The position numbers and the translations under genes are program-made. From Stenotrophomonas maltophilia (GTDB lineage Bacteria > Pseudomonadota > Gammaproteobacteria > Xanthomonadales > Xanthomonadaceae): DNA of 64,000 nucleotides. The stretch lies in NCBI GenBank assembly GCA_002387845.1, contig DGLB01000007.1, positions 77,287-141,286 of the forward strand, written 5' to 3'. How positions within the stretch are numbered: position 1 is the stretch's first letter; each line of letters begins with the position of its first letter. Positions 7,978-17,367 of this stretch are shown piece after piece. The notes under the pieces were generated by a model. It worked only from the letters and a program-made list of their open reading frames with translations. It ran no database searches and was not told where the DNA came from.

Positions 7978-8994
7978 TCAGCCGTTCGCGGCGTCGTGCT
8001 CGCGGTGGTAACGGGTGGCTTCAGCCACTTCGTTGCGCGAGCCGAGGAACACCGGCACGCGCTGGTGCAGGTGGTCCGGCTGGATGTCCAGAATGCGCTC
8101 GCGGCCGGTGGTGGCCGCGCCGCCGGCCTGTTCCACCAGCAGGCCCATCGGGTTGGCTTCGTACATCAGGCGCAGCTTGCCGGCCTTGCTGGGGTCTTTC
8201 TTGTCCCACGGGTAGATGAAGATGCCGCCGCGGGTCAGGATGCGGTGCACGTCAGCGACCATGCTGGCGATCCAGCGCATGTTGAAGTTCTTGCCGCGTG
8301 CGCCTTCCTTGCCGGCCAGCAGGTCCTGCACATAGCCCTGCATGGGGGCTTCCCAATGGCGCTGGTTGGACATGTTGATGGCGAATTCCTGGGTGTCCGC
8401 CGGAATCTGCATGTTCGGCGTGGTCAGCACGAACTCGCCCTTCTCGCGGTCCAAGGTGAAGGCATGGGTGCCGTGGCCGGTGGTCAGCACCATCTGCGTG
8501 CTGGGCCCGTAGATGCAGTAGCCGGCGGCAATCTGCGCCGTGCCCGGCTGCAGGAAGCTTTCATCGCTGGGCTGCTCGGTGCCCGGCGGGCAACGCAGTA
8601 CCGAGAAGATAGTGCCAACGGAGACGTTCACGTCGATGTTGGAGCTGCCATCGAGGGGATCGAACAGCAGCAGGAAGTCGCCGCGCGGGTAGGTGTCCGG
8701 CACCGGCTGGCAGTGGTCCATTTCTTCCGAGGCGCAGGCGGCCAGGTGGCCACCCCAGGCGTTGGCTTCGAGCAGGATCTCGTTGCTGATCACATCCAGC
8801 TTCTTCTGCGCTTCGCCCTGCACGTTGCCGGTGCCGGCGTCACCAAGCACGCCACCCAGTGCGCCCTTGCTGACCGCGATGGAGATGCTGGTGCAGGCGC
8901 GGCCGACGACGGCGATGAGCTGGCGCAGGTCGGCATTGATGCGGCCGGCATGCTGTTCTTCGATCAGGTACCGGGTGAGCGACGTACGGGACAT
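7978..8994 (-). CDS. fbp: Fructose-1,6-bisphosphatase, class I
   Basis: Gluconeogenic phosphatase converting fructose 1,6-bisphosphate to fructose 6-phosphate. The 338-residue sequence carries DPLDGSSNID (metal and catalytic loop, near residue 112), VISNEILLEAN with ASEE (metal-binding acidic residues) and the substrate-binding tail motif RLMYEANPM. Length and order are standard. It is preceded by a strong hairpin (9092-9120) that separates it from the upstream aminotransferase gene, so it probably has its own promoter in 9000-9090. Confidence 0.97.
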   Translation of the reverse strand: MSRTSLTRYLIEEQHAGRINADLRQLIAVVGRACTSISIAVSKGALGGVLGDAGTGNVQGEAQKKLDVISNEILLEANAWGGHLAACASEEMDHCQPVPDTYPRGDFLLLFDPLDGSSNIDVNVSVGTIFSVLRCPPGTEQPSDESFLQPGTAQIAAGYCIYGPSTQMVLTTGHGTHAFTLDREKGEFVLTTPNMQIPADTQEFAINMSNQRHWEAPMQGYVQDLLAGKEGARGKNFNMRWIASMVADVHRILTRGGIFIYPWDKKDPSKAGKLRLMYEANPMGLLVEQAGGAATTGRERILDIQPDHLHQRVPVFLGSRNEVAEATRYHREHDAANG

Positions 8995-9091
8995 GAAATG
9001 ACTGCCAAAGACATTCGGGGGCCGTATTGTGGCCGGTTCGGCAGGGCATTACGAGGCGCGGCTGTCCGTAACCGGTTACACGCAGGGATAA

Positions 9092-9120
9092 AACAACGGC
9101 CGCGTGAAGCGGCCGTTGTT
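9092..9120 (-). terminator. Intrinsic terminator of the aminotransferase gene
   Basis: Perfect 12-bp stem AACAACGGCCGC / GCGGCCGTTGTT with a 5-base loop. On the minus strand it is followed by TTTATCC, 22 bases past the aminotransferase stop. Confidence 0.8.
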
Positions 9121-9141
9121 GTGAACATCTACTGCAGTGGA

Positions 9142-10356
9142 TCAGCCCTTGGCGACGGTCGCCACGGCCTTGGCCACGTACTCCAGGTTGCCCTGGTTCA
9201 GCGCGGCCACGCAGATGCGGCCGGTGCCGACGGCGTAGATGCCGAACTCGTCACGCAGGCGGTCCACCTGCGGGCGGCTCAGGCCGGAGTACGAGAACAT
9301 GCCGGCCTGGTCGTTGATGAAGGCGAACTCCGGTGCGCCCGCGGCGACCAGGTTCTGCACCAGGCCATGACGCAGGGCGTGGATGCGCTCGCGCATCTCG
9401 GTCAGTTCCTGTTCCCACATCTGGCGCAGCTCGGGGCTGGTCAGCACCCCGGCCACCAACGCAGCGCCGTGGGTGGACGGGCTGGAGTAGATGGTGCGGA
9501 TGATGCGCTTCACCTGCGACTGCACCGCCTTGGCGGCGGTTGCATCCGGAGCCACCACCGACAGCGCACCCACGCGCTCGCCATACAGCGAGAACGACTT
9601 GGAGTACGAGTTGGCGACCACGAAGCTGTCGATGCCGGCTTCAGCGATGATGCGCACGGCGGCACCGTCTTCGAAGATGCCCTTGTCGAAGCCCTGGTAG
9701 GCCATGTCGATGAACGGGAACAGCTGGCGGTCCTTCAGCAGCTGCGCCACTTGCTTCCACTGTTCAACCGTGAGGTCGGCACCGGTGGGGTTGTGGCAGC
9801 ACGCGTGCAGCAGCACCACGGTGCCCGGCTGCAGCTTTTCCAGGTCGGCCAGCATGCCGGCGAAGTCCACACCGTGGGTGGCGGCGTCGAAGTAGGTGTA
9901 TTCCACCACTTCAAAACCCGCGGCACCGAACACAGCGCGGTGGTTTTCCCAGCTGGGGTTGCTGATGGCGATGGTGGAATGCGGCAGCAGCTTGTGCAGC
10001 AGGTCCGCGCCCACGCGCAGCGCACCGCTGCCGCCGATGGTCTGCGAGGTGGCCACGCGGCCGGCGGCCAGCAGCGGCGAGTCTTTGCCGAACACCAGTT
10101 CGCGGGTGGCCTGGGTGTAGGCCGGCAGCCCGTCGATCGGCAGGTAGCCGCGCGGTTTGGCCTCGTTGGCCAGCTGCTGTTCAATCTGCTTGACGGCGCG
10201 CAGCAGCGGAATGCGGCCGCTCTCGTCGTAATAGATGCCCACGCCCAGGTTGACCTTGGTCGAACGGCTGTCGGCGTTGTATGCCTCGGTCAGGCCCAGG
10301 ATCGGGTCGCCCGGGACCAGTTCCACGTTTGCAAAGAAGGACACGGCGGTACTCAT
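9142..10356 (-). CDS. Aromatic/aspartate aminotransferase (PLP class I)
   Basis: 404 residues from ATG 10356 (MSTAVSFFANVELVPGDPILGL), giving the usual N-terminus of the AspC/TyrB group. Visible motifs are HACCHNPTGADLT (near residue 192), the cofactor lysine in SYSKSFSLYGERVGAL (near 258) and the substrate-binding Arg in FSYSGLSRPQVDRL near the C-terminus. It transfers amino groups between aspartate or aromatic amino acids and 2-oxoglutarate. AspC and TyrB cannot be separated by motif, so I leave the symbol blank. Single gene with a terminator downstream. Confidence 0.92.
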   Translation of the reverse strand: MSTAVSFFANVELVPGDPILGLTEAYNADSRSTKVNLGVGIYYDESGRIPLLRAVKQIEQQLANEAKPRGYLPIDGLPAYTQATRELVFGKDSPLLAAGRVATSQTIGGSGALRVGADLLHKLLPHSTIAISNPSWENHRAVFGAAGFEVVEYTYFDAATHGVDFAGMLADLEKLQPGTVVLLHACCHNPTGADLTVEQWKQVAQLLKDRQLFPFIDMAYQGFDKGIFEDGAAVRIIAEAGIDSFVVANSYSKSFSLYGERVGALSVVAPDATAAKAVQSQVKRIIRTIYSSPSTHGAALVAGVLTSPELRQMWEQELTEMRERIHALRHGLVQNLVAAGAPEFAFINDQAGMFSYSGLSRPQVDRLRDEFGIYAVGTGRICVAALNQGNLEYVAKAVATVAKG

Positions 10357-10517
10357 TCGAATGACGGATGGGGGAGGTTTCGCGCTCGGTGTTACGGCAG
10401 CATGGGCCGAAACAGCGCCATCGTAACAAAGCCGTGGCATGGGCGCGGCGGCTCTCGTCACCTTCCATGCCGTACGCTGACAGACGGCCTTCCCCCCACC
10501 GGAGACCCTGCCCCCGC

Positions 10518-12647
10518 ATGCGTCGCTTTATCCCCCTGTTGCGCCATTCATCGTTCATCGTCGCCGGCGCGTTGCCGGTCACCGCCCTGGCCCAGACCGC
10601 CGAGGCCCCGGCCATCGAGCGCCTGCCGACCGTGCAGGTCCAGGCCGCGCGCGGCCAGCGGGTTGCCGACGTCGACCTGCCGGCGTCAATCAGCACCGTG
10701 CAGCTGGATGACGAGGTCATCGGCACCCTGGCCCAGGTCAGCGAGGCGCTGAACGGCGTGCCGGGCCTGCTGGCGCGTGACCGCCAGAACCTGGCCCAGG
10801 ACACCCAGCTGTCGATCCGCGGCTTCGGCGCACGCTCCACCTTCGGGGTGCGCGGGGTGCGGGTGCTGGTGGATGGGGTGCCGGCGACCATGCCCGACGG
10901 CCAGGGCCAGCTTTCCCACGCCAGCCTGCTCTCGGCGCAGCGCATCGAGGTGCTGCGCGGGCCGTTCTCGGCGCTGTATGGCAACTCGTCGGGTGGCGTG
11001 GTGCAGGTGTGGAGCGCCGACGGCGCGGCCGGTGACCCGTGGCGCGCACGCGTGGCCGCAGGCAGCGATGCCACCGTGAGCGCCGGCGCGCAGCTGCGCG
11101 GCCAGCAGGGTCCGCTGCGCTACAACCTGGCTGCCAACCACTTTGAAACCGAGGGCTGGCGCGAGCACAGCCGCGCGCGGCGCGAATCCTTCAACGGTCG
11201 GCTGGGCGTGGATGTGGGCGGCGGCCAGCTGGATCTGGTGCTGAACTATCTGGACGCGCCCGATGCACAGGACCCGCTGGGCCTGACCCGTGCCCAGGTC
11301 AACGCCAACCCGCGCCAGGCCACGGCGGTGGCCCTGCAGTACAACACGCGCAAATCCGTGCGCCAGGGGCAAGCCGGCCTGGTCTTCACCCGCACCGAGG
11401 GCGCGCAGACCTGGCGGGCAATGGGCTATGCCGGACAGCGCCAGGTAGAGCAGTACCTGGCCATTCCGCCGGGGCCGCAGGCCAATCCGCTGCACGCCGG
11501 CGGGGTGATCGACCTGGAGGGCGGCTACGGCGGGCTGGACCTGCGCTGGGGTTGGCAGGGTGACTGGCTGGGCCGGCCGCTGGAAGCGGTGATCGGAGCC
11601 AATGCCGACCAGCAGACGCAGGATCGCCGAGGTTACGAGAACTTCATCGGCAGCGACGTGGGCGTGCGCGGTGCGCTGCGCCGCGACCAGCGCGACCGTG
11701 TGCGCAACGTGGACCAGTTCGCACAGCTGAACTGGCAGTGGGCCCCGCGCTGGTCGGCGCTGGTGGGGCTGCGGCACAGCACGGTGCGCTTCCGCTCCAA
11801 CGACCACTACATCACCGCGCGCAATCCCGACGACAGCGGCTCACGCGACTACAGCGCGACCACCCCGGTGGCCGGCGTGGTGTTCCATGCCAGCGATGCC
11901 TGGCGGGTGTATGCATCGGCGGGACGTGGCTTTGAAACCCCGACCTTCAACGAGCTGGGCTACCGCAACGACGGCGGGGCCGGGCTGGCGCTGAATCTCA
12001 ACCCGGCGCGCAGCCGCAATCTGGAGCTGGGCAGCAAGTGGCGCGGGGCCGGCGGCGCGGCGTTCGAGGCGGCGGTGTTCCGCGCCGATACCGATGACGA
12101 GCTGGCCGTGGCCAGCAACACCAATGGCCGCAGCACCTACCGCAACATCGGCCGTACCCGCCGCCAGGGCGTGGAGGCCAGCCTGCAGCAGCCACTGGCG
12201 GCGCAGCTGGACCTGACCCTGGCGTACACGTACATCGAGGCCACCGTGCGTGAGCCGTATGCCACCTGCGCCAGCAGCGGCTGTGCGGTGCCGGACACGG
12301 TGGTGGCGGCGGGATCACGCCTGCCGGGCGTGCCGAAGCAGCAGGCGTTTGCACGGCTGGATTACCGGCCTGGCGATTGGCAGTGGGCCGGGGAAGTGGT
12401 GGCCTCCAGCGATACCGTGGTGAATGACCTCGCCAGTGACACGGCGGCCGGGTATGCGCTGCTGAACCTGGAGGCGGCGCGGAACGTCACCCTGGCGCGG
12501 GGGACGCTGCGCGCGTTCGCGCGGGTGGATAACGTGCTGGACCAGCGCTACGTGGGGTCGGTGATCGTCAATGACGGCAACCAGCGGTTCTTCGAGCCGG
12601 GGCCGGACCGGCGCTACAGCGTGGGGCTGCAGTGGTCGTGGTTGTGA
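10518..12647 (+). CDS. TonB-dependent outer-membrane receptor (iron-siderophore/FecA-like)
   Basis: 709 residues from ATG 10518, with a signal peptide ending ALAQ (about residue 27). A plug domain follows (LPTVQVQAA TonB box region; SIRGFGARSTFGVRG; VLRGPFSALYGNSSGG) and then a 22-strand barrel ending in W-S-W-L. The RVLVDGVPATMPDGQGQ loop is typical of FecA/PhuR-like siderophore and citrate receptors. It stands alone, with no adjacent FecIR or siderophore genes, so the ligand is unknown. Confidence 0.85.
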   Translation: MRRFIPLLRHSSFIVAGALPVTALAQTAEAPAIERLPTVQVQAARGQRVADVDLPASISTVQLDDEVIGTLAQVSEALNGVPGLLARDRQNLAQDTQLSIRGFGARSTFGVRGVRVLVDGVPATMPDGQGQLSHASLLSAQRIEVLRGPFSALYGNSSGGVVQVWSADGAAGDPWRARVAAGSDATVSAGAQLRGQQGPLRYNLAANHFETEGWREHSRARRESFNGRLGVDVGGGQLDLVLNYLDAPDAQDPLGLTRAQVNANPRQATAVALQYNTRKSVRQGQAGLVFTRTEGAQTWRAMGYAGQRQVEQYLAIPPGPQANPLHAGGVIDLEGGYGGLDLRWGWQGDWLGRPLEAVIGANADQQTQDRRGYENFIGSDVGVRGALRRDQRDRVRNVDQFAQLNWQWAPRWSALVGLRHSTVRFRSNDHYITARNPDDSGSRDYSATTPVAGVVFHASDAWRVYASAGRGFETPTFNELGYRNDGGAGLALNLNPARSRNLELGSKWRGAGGAAFEAAVFRADTDDELAVASNTNGRSTYRNIGRTRRQGVEASLQQPLAAQLDLTLAYTYIEATVREPYATCASSGCAVPDTVVAAGSRLPGVPKQQAFARLDYRPGDWQWAGEVVASSDTVVNDLASDTAAGYALLNLEAARNVTLARGTLRAFARVDNVLDQRYVGSVIVNDGNQRFFEPGPDRRYSVGLQWSWL

Positions 12648-12688
12648 GGGGCGCGCCATGCGCTTCCGTGGGAGGTCTGGCGCCGCGA

Positions 12689-12711
12689 TGACACGCATGG
12701 CGTGTCACTAC
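12689..12711 (-). repeat. SMAG-type REP (TGACACGC subtype)
   Basis: TGACACGC/GCGTGTCA palindrome with CTAC at 12708-12711. The minus-strand TAG within its GTAG is also the stop codon of the neighbouring 97-residue gene. Confidence 0.85.
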
Positions 12712-13001
12712 GCTGGGGGTTTGGCGGGCACGAACGGTGAGGTGGGGTCGCTGGCCGGGAAGGTCTCCTCCAGCGCCTCGTCCTGGTTGTCGTTGGCCTT
12801 GTCCTGCTGCTGCCGGTGCCCGGGATCGTCCTTCTGCTCGTCCGGGGTGCCGTGAACCGCATCCACGCCGGTACGCAGGTGCTCGGGCGTATGCGAGGGC
12901 GACATGCCGGCACCGCGGTCCTCCTCGTCGTAGAGGTCGTGCTTGCCGCGTTGTTCACCGGGAACGGGCGGATGGGCTTCGCGCAGGGGATCGCGTGGCA
13001 T
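12708..13001 (-). CDS. Small hydrophilic, probably disordered protein
   Basis: 97 residues from ATG 13001 (MPRDPLREAHPPVPGEQRGK), rich in Asp, Glu, Gln, Pro and His with no hydrophobic core. The C-terminal DEALEETFPASDPTSP is a motif I know from many short proteobacterial stress or hypothetical proteins of unknown function. The TAG stop is supplied by the GTAG of a SMAG repeat. A longer in-frame start at 13088 is less likely because its extra residues look unrelated. Confidence 0.65.
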   Translation of the reverse strand: MPRDPLREAHPPVPGEQRGKHDLYDEEDRGAGMSPSHTPEHLRTGVDAVHGTPDEQKDDPGHRQQQDKANDNQDEALEETFPASDPTSPFVPAKPPA

Positions 13002-13147
13002 GGGCGTGGCTCCGCTGAGGGGGCCTTCACTACACGCCTGCGGCAGTGAAGCATCCGCGAATAGAAGTGCTCTGAACGGATCTGTCACAGCTGGCTAACG
13101 GCCACGGGCTTATTCCTGCCCACCCTGCCTGCTGCCGGAGACGTGTC

Positions 13148-13546
13148 ATGCCCCGCCCCGACCGCCGCATCGCGCCCGCCGTGTTCCACGCCTATCGGCT
13201 GCCCGAACCGACCCGGCGCAATCGCCGCCAGACGCGCGCTGAAGAGCCCCAAGCGGTGGCGCAGGACTACGTGCAATACATGCGCAGCGACTTCGAACGC
13301 CGCCGCAGTGCCTCACGTCGGCGCTGGGAAGACCTGTATCCCGCCTACGCCTTCGCCCTGACCACCCACCGCGCCGACTGGCCGCGCGGCGATGACGGCG
13401 ACACCGACGGCGAACTGGCCGAACAGTGGGAGCAGATGCGCGGTGCCTCGCGGTTGGGCTGGCCGCAGGCGCGGGCCGTGGTCGAAGACGCCTGGCTGGC
13501 GCTGGACCATATGCCGCCCACGGCGGTGCACGGCCTGCTGCAGTAA
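13148..13546 (+). CDS. Conserved hypothetical protein, Arg-rich
   Basis: 132 residues with no signal peptide or membrane helix. The N-terminal third is basic (RRIAPAVFHAYRLPEPTRRNRRQTR), then a helical region (VQYMRSDFERRRSASRRRWEDLYPAYAFAL) and an acidic tail ending GLLQ. Five bases separate its stop from the convergent membrane protein gene. No family recognised. Confidence 0.6.
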   Translation: MPRPDRRIAPAVFHAYRLPEPTRRNRRQTRAEEPQAVAQDYVQYMRSDFERRRSASRRRWEDLYPAYAFALTTHRADWPRGDDGDTDGELAEQWEQMRGASRLGWPQARAVVEDAWLALDHMPPTAVHGLLQ

Positions 13547-13551
13547 GGGAT

Positions 13552-13938
13552 TCAGCGGGTCGGGCGGAACTTCGCGCCGAACCAGATGCCCAGCCCCTGC
13601 ACGGGCAGTGAGACCAGCAGCACGGCCACGAACCAGAACGGGAAGTCGTTGCCCAGGTCCCAGGCGGCGAAGGCCGAGGCCCCGACGATCATCGCCCACA
13701 CGATGCCGCCGTGCAGCCACGGCCAGGTCGGGGCGTAACGGCTGGCGAAGGCGCAGGCGGCAAAGCCGCCCAGAAGGGTCCAGCCCAGGTCCCAGGCCAG
13801 CCGGCCCTCGCCCTGCGCCAGACCAACCCATGGCGCGACCCAGCCACCCGCGCCGCTGACCATGCCCAGCACGAACAGCGCCACCACCACGCACAGCACG
13901 GACAGGGCCAGGGTTTTGAGGGGAGACAGGGCAGGCAT
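13552..13938 (-). CDS. Four-helix integral membrane protein, unknown function
   Basis: 128 residues with hydrophobic segments at about 8-30, 47-65, 73-90 and 98-118. The loops carry Trp and Gly (WVAPWVGLAQGEGRLAWDLGW). Start ATG 13938 gives a basic cytoplasmic N-terminus. It is convergent with the preceding gene and in the same direction as DUF779 upstream, 50 bases apart, so it may share that operon. No recognised domain. Confidence 0.7.
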   Translation of the reverse strand: MPALSPLKTLALSVLCVVVALFVLGMVSGAGGWVAPWVGLAQGEGRLAWDLGWTLLGGFAACAFASRYAPTWPWLHGGIVWAMIVGASAFAAWDLGNDFPFWFVAVLLVSLPVQGLGIWFGAKFRPTR

Positions 13939-13988
13939 GGGCGGGCTACAGCGGGGAAACGATCCCCATTATGGCCGCTGCGGCCTCC

Positions 13989-14366
13989 TCAGGCCCGCCC
14001 GGCGGCCTGCAGCTGTGCGAACTCTTCGTCGGTGAACAGCCGCGAACGCACCAGAAAACGCACGCCTTCGCCATTTTCGAGCGAGAACATGCCACCGCGG
14101 CCGGGCACGACGTCGATGATCAGCTGGGTGTGTTTCCAGTATTCGAACTGGGACGGGCTGATATAGAACGGCGCGCCGCCGATCTCGCCCAGCTGCACGT
14201 CGCGGTCGCCGACGATGAAGTCGCCCTGGGCAAAGCACATGGGGGAGGAGCCGTCGCAGCAGCCGCCGGATTGGTGGAACAGCAGCGGGCCGTGGCGGCT
14301 GCGGAGTCTGTCGATGAGTTGCAGGGCGGCTAAGGTGGCGGTGACTTGTTGGGGGGGTTTGGTCAT
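13989..14366 (-). CDS. DUF779 domain protein, linked to aldehyde dehydrogenase
   Basis: A 125-residue cytoplasmic protein with the hallmark DUF779 stretch SGGCCDGSSPMC (Cys pair plus Cys, a possible metal site) followed by FYISPSQFEYWKHTQLIIDVV. DUF779 genes commonly neighbour acetaldehyde dehydrogenases of the AldB/ExaC type, as here (order ald, adh, DUF779 in one direction). Its biochemical role is not known; an accessory to aldehyde oxidation is an inference from context. A SMAG and a hairpin separate it from adh, so co-transcription is uncertain. Confidence 0.85.
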   Translation of the reverse strand: MTKPPQQVTATLAALQLIDRLRSRHGPLLFHQSGGCCDGSSPMCFAQGDFIVGDRDVQLGEIGGAPFYISPSQFEYWKHTQLIIDVVPGRGGMFSLENGEGVRFLVRSRLFTDEEFAQLQAAGRA

Positions 14367-14380
14367 TGCGGCTCCCGGTC

Positions 14381-14402
14381 AGCCGGGCAAGCCCGGCGCT
14401 AC
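14381..14402 (-). repeat. SMAG REP element
   Basis: Near-perfect AGCCGGGC/GCCCGGCG arms followed by CTAC, between the DUF779 start and the adh terminator hairpin. Confidence 0.9.
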
Positions 14403-14454
14403 GTGGTCATTCGCGATCCAGCGCACGGACGACCGGAGGTAATGCGCCCAGAAG

Positions 14455-14495
14455 GGCGGCCGCGCCCGCGGGAGAGGGGAACGGGCGCGGCCGCC
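14455..14495 (-). terminator. Strong hairpin after adh
   Basis: Perfect 14-bp stem GGCGGCCGCGCCCG / CGGGCGCGGCCGCC with a 13-base loop, six bases past the adh stop. The 3' flank on the minus strand is CTTCT rather than a long T-run. Confidence 0.6.
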
Positions 14496-14500
14496 GGGGC

Positions 14501-15529
14501 TCAGGCGTTCATGTCCAGCACCACGCGACCTTCGATCTTGCCGGCGTGCATGCGCGCGAAGATGTCGTTGATGTTCTCCAGCGAGTCACTGGTGACGGTG
14601 GCGGCGACCTTGCCCTGCTCGGCGAACTCCAGCGATTCCTGCAGGTCCAGGCGGGTGCCGACGATCGAGCCGCGCACGGTGATGCCGTTGAGCACCATGC
14701 CGAAGATATCCAGCGGGAACTGGCCCGGCGGCAGGCCATTGAGCGACACCGTGCCGCCACGCCGCACCATGCCCAATGCCTGCTCGAACGCCTTCGGTGA
14801 CACGGCCGTGACCAGTGCACCATGCGCGCCGCCGATTTCCCTCTTCAGGAACGCCGCCGGGTCGGTGTTGCGCGCGTTGACCGTCACCGCCGCACCCAGG
14901 CGCTGCGCCAGGGCCAGCTTGTCATCGTCGATATCCACCGCCGCCACATTCAGCCCCATCGCCTTGGCGTACTGCACCGCCATGTGGCCAAGACCGCCGA
15001 CACCGGAAATCACCACCCACTGCCCAGGCTTGGTGTCAGTGACCTTCAACCCCTTGTACACGGTGACGCCGGCACACAGGATCGGGGCAACTTCGATGAA
15101 GCCGATGCCCTTGGGCAGCAGGCCGACGTAGTCCGCATTGGCCAGCGCGTACTCGGCGAAGCCACCGTTCACCGAGTAGCCGCTGTTCTGTTGGGCCTCG
15201 CACAGGGTTTCCCAGCCACCCAGGCAGTGTTCGCAGTGGCCGCAGGCCGAGTACAGCCAGGGAATGCCGACGCGGTCGCCTTCCTTGATGTGGGTCACGC
15301 CCTGGCCCACCGCCACCACGTGGCCCACGCCTTCATGGCCGGGAATGAACGGCGGGTTGGGCTTCACCGGCCAGTCGCCTTCGGCGGCGTGCAGGTCGGT
15401 GTGGCAGACGCCACAGGCTTCGATCTTGACCAGGATGTCGCCCGGACCCGGGCGCGGCACGGTGACTTCTTCAATCACCAGGGGCTTGCCGAATTCGCGG
15501 ACCACCGCCGCTTTCATCGTCTTGTTCAT
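14501..15529 (-). CDS. adhP: Zinc-dependent alcohol dehydrogenase (AdhP-like)
   Basis: 342-residue medium-chain dehydrogenase. Catalytic zinc ligands are seen in CGVCHTDLHAAEG and GHEGVGHVV (residues about 42-75), structural zinc cysteines in CGHCEHCLGGWETLC (about 96-110), and the NAD-binding GVGGLGHMAVQYAKAM near 175. It interconverts primary alcohols and aldehydes. ATG 15529 (MNKTMKAAVVREFGKP) is the conventional start. It follows the aldehyde dehydrogenase gene by 69 bases, and the pair probably oxidises an alcohol through aldehyde to acid under sigma-54 control. Confidence 0.92.
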   Translation of the reverse strand: MNKTMKAAVVREFGKPLVIEEVTVPRPGPGDILVKIEACGVCHTDLHAAEGDWPVKPNPPFIPGHEGVGHVVAVGQGVTHIKEGDRVGIPWLYSACGHCEHCLGGWETLCEAQQNSGYSVNGGFAEYALANADYVGLLPKGIGFIEVAPILCAGVTVYKGLKVTDTKPGQWVVISGVGGLGHMAVQYAKAMGLNVAAVDIDDDKLALAQRLGAAVTVNARNTDPAAFLKREIGGAHGALVTAVSPKAFEQALGMVRRGGTVSLNGLPPGQFPLDIFGMVLNGITVRGSIVGTRLDLQESLEFAEQGKVAATVTSDSLENINDIFARMHAGKIEGRVVLDMNA

Positions 15530-15581
15530 GCATGCATCTCCATGGGGGGATTCCAGCGTGTGCCTGCTGGCCTGCACACGC

Positions 15582-15597
15582 CTTGATCGTGATCAAG
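15582..15597. promoter_or_regulatory. Palindrome between ald and adh
   Basis: CTTGATC-GT-GATCAAG, perfect 7-bp arms, within the 69-base ald-adh spacer. It could be a weak mRNA hairpin that tunes the two genes or a protein site; undetermined. Confidence 0.35.
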
Positions 15598-15598
15598 C

Positions 15599-17128
<1,530 letters not shown>

Positions 17129-17179
17129 CGGGTGAATCTCCGGCAAAGGTGGGAAAGCCCGCGAGGGGTGACCCACTAC

Positions 17180-17195
17180 CGCAAGGACGGTGCCA
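17180..17195 (-). promoter_or_regulatory. Sigma-54 promoter for ald-adh
   Basis: On the minus strand TGGCACC-GTCC-TTGC matches the -24/-12 consensus (TGGCAC-N5-TTGC) with the exact GG-to-GC spacing. It sits about 52 bases before the ald start and opposite a gene for a sigma-54 activator, the arrangement expected for this promoter class. Confidence 0.75.
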
Positions 17196-17336
17196 GCTTT
17201 GGCCTGCTGCGCTGCGGCACGCCGTCGCACCCCGACCGGCCATGCCCGCGTGCATTCAATTGCGGCAGTGCGTCACCGAAGGTCATTGCGCGCTAACGCG
17301 CGCTGTGGTGTTTATCGGAACAGGTCCCGCTGCACC

Positions 17337-17353
17337 TGTCGCAAATTGCGACA
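17337..17353. promoter_or_regulatory. Upstream activator site, perfect palindrome
   Basis: TGTCGCAA-A-TTGCGACA, a perfect 8-bp inverted repeat around one base, placed about 150 bases upstream of the sigma-54 promoter and 15 bases before the activator gene start. TGTCGC...GCGACA symmetry suits AcoR-type Fis-domain regulators. It probably also lets the regulator control its own gene. Confidence 0.7.
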
Positions 17354-17367
17354 CTGGAGAAACCGCC

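Noticed and set aside
7903..10752. A 949-codon open frame on the plus strand across fbp and the aminotransferase gene
   Set aside because: It is the antisense shadow of two well-identified minus-strand enzymes; its composition is the biased His/Gln/Val-rich translation typical of high-GC antisense frames.
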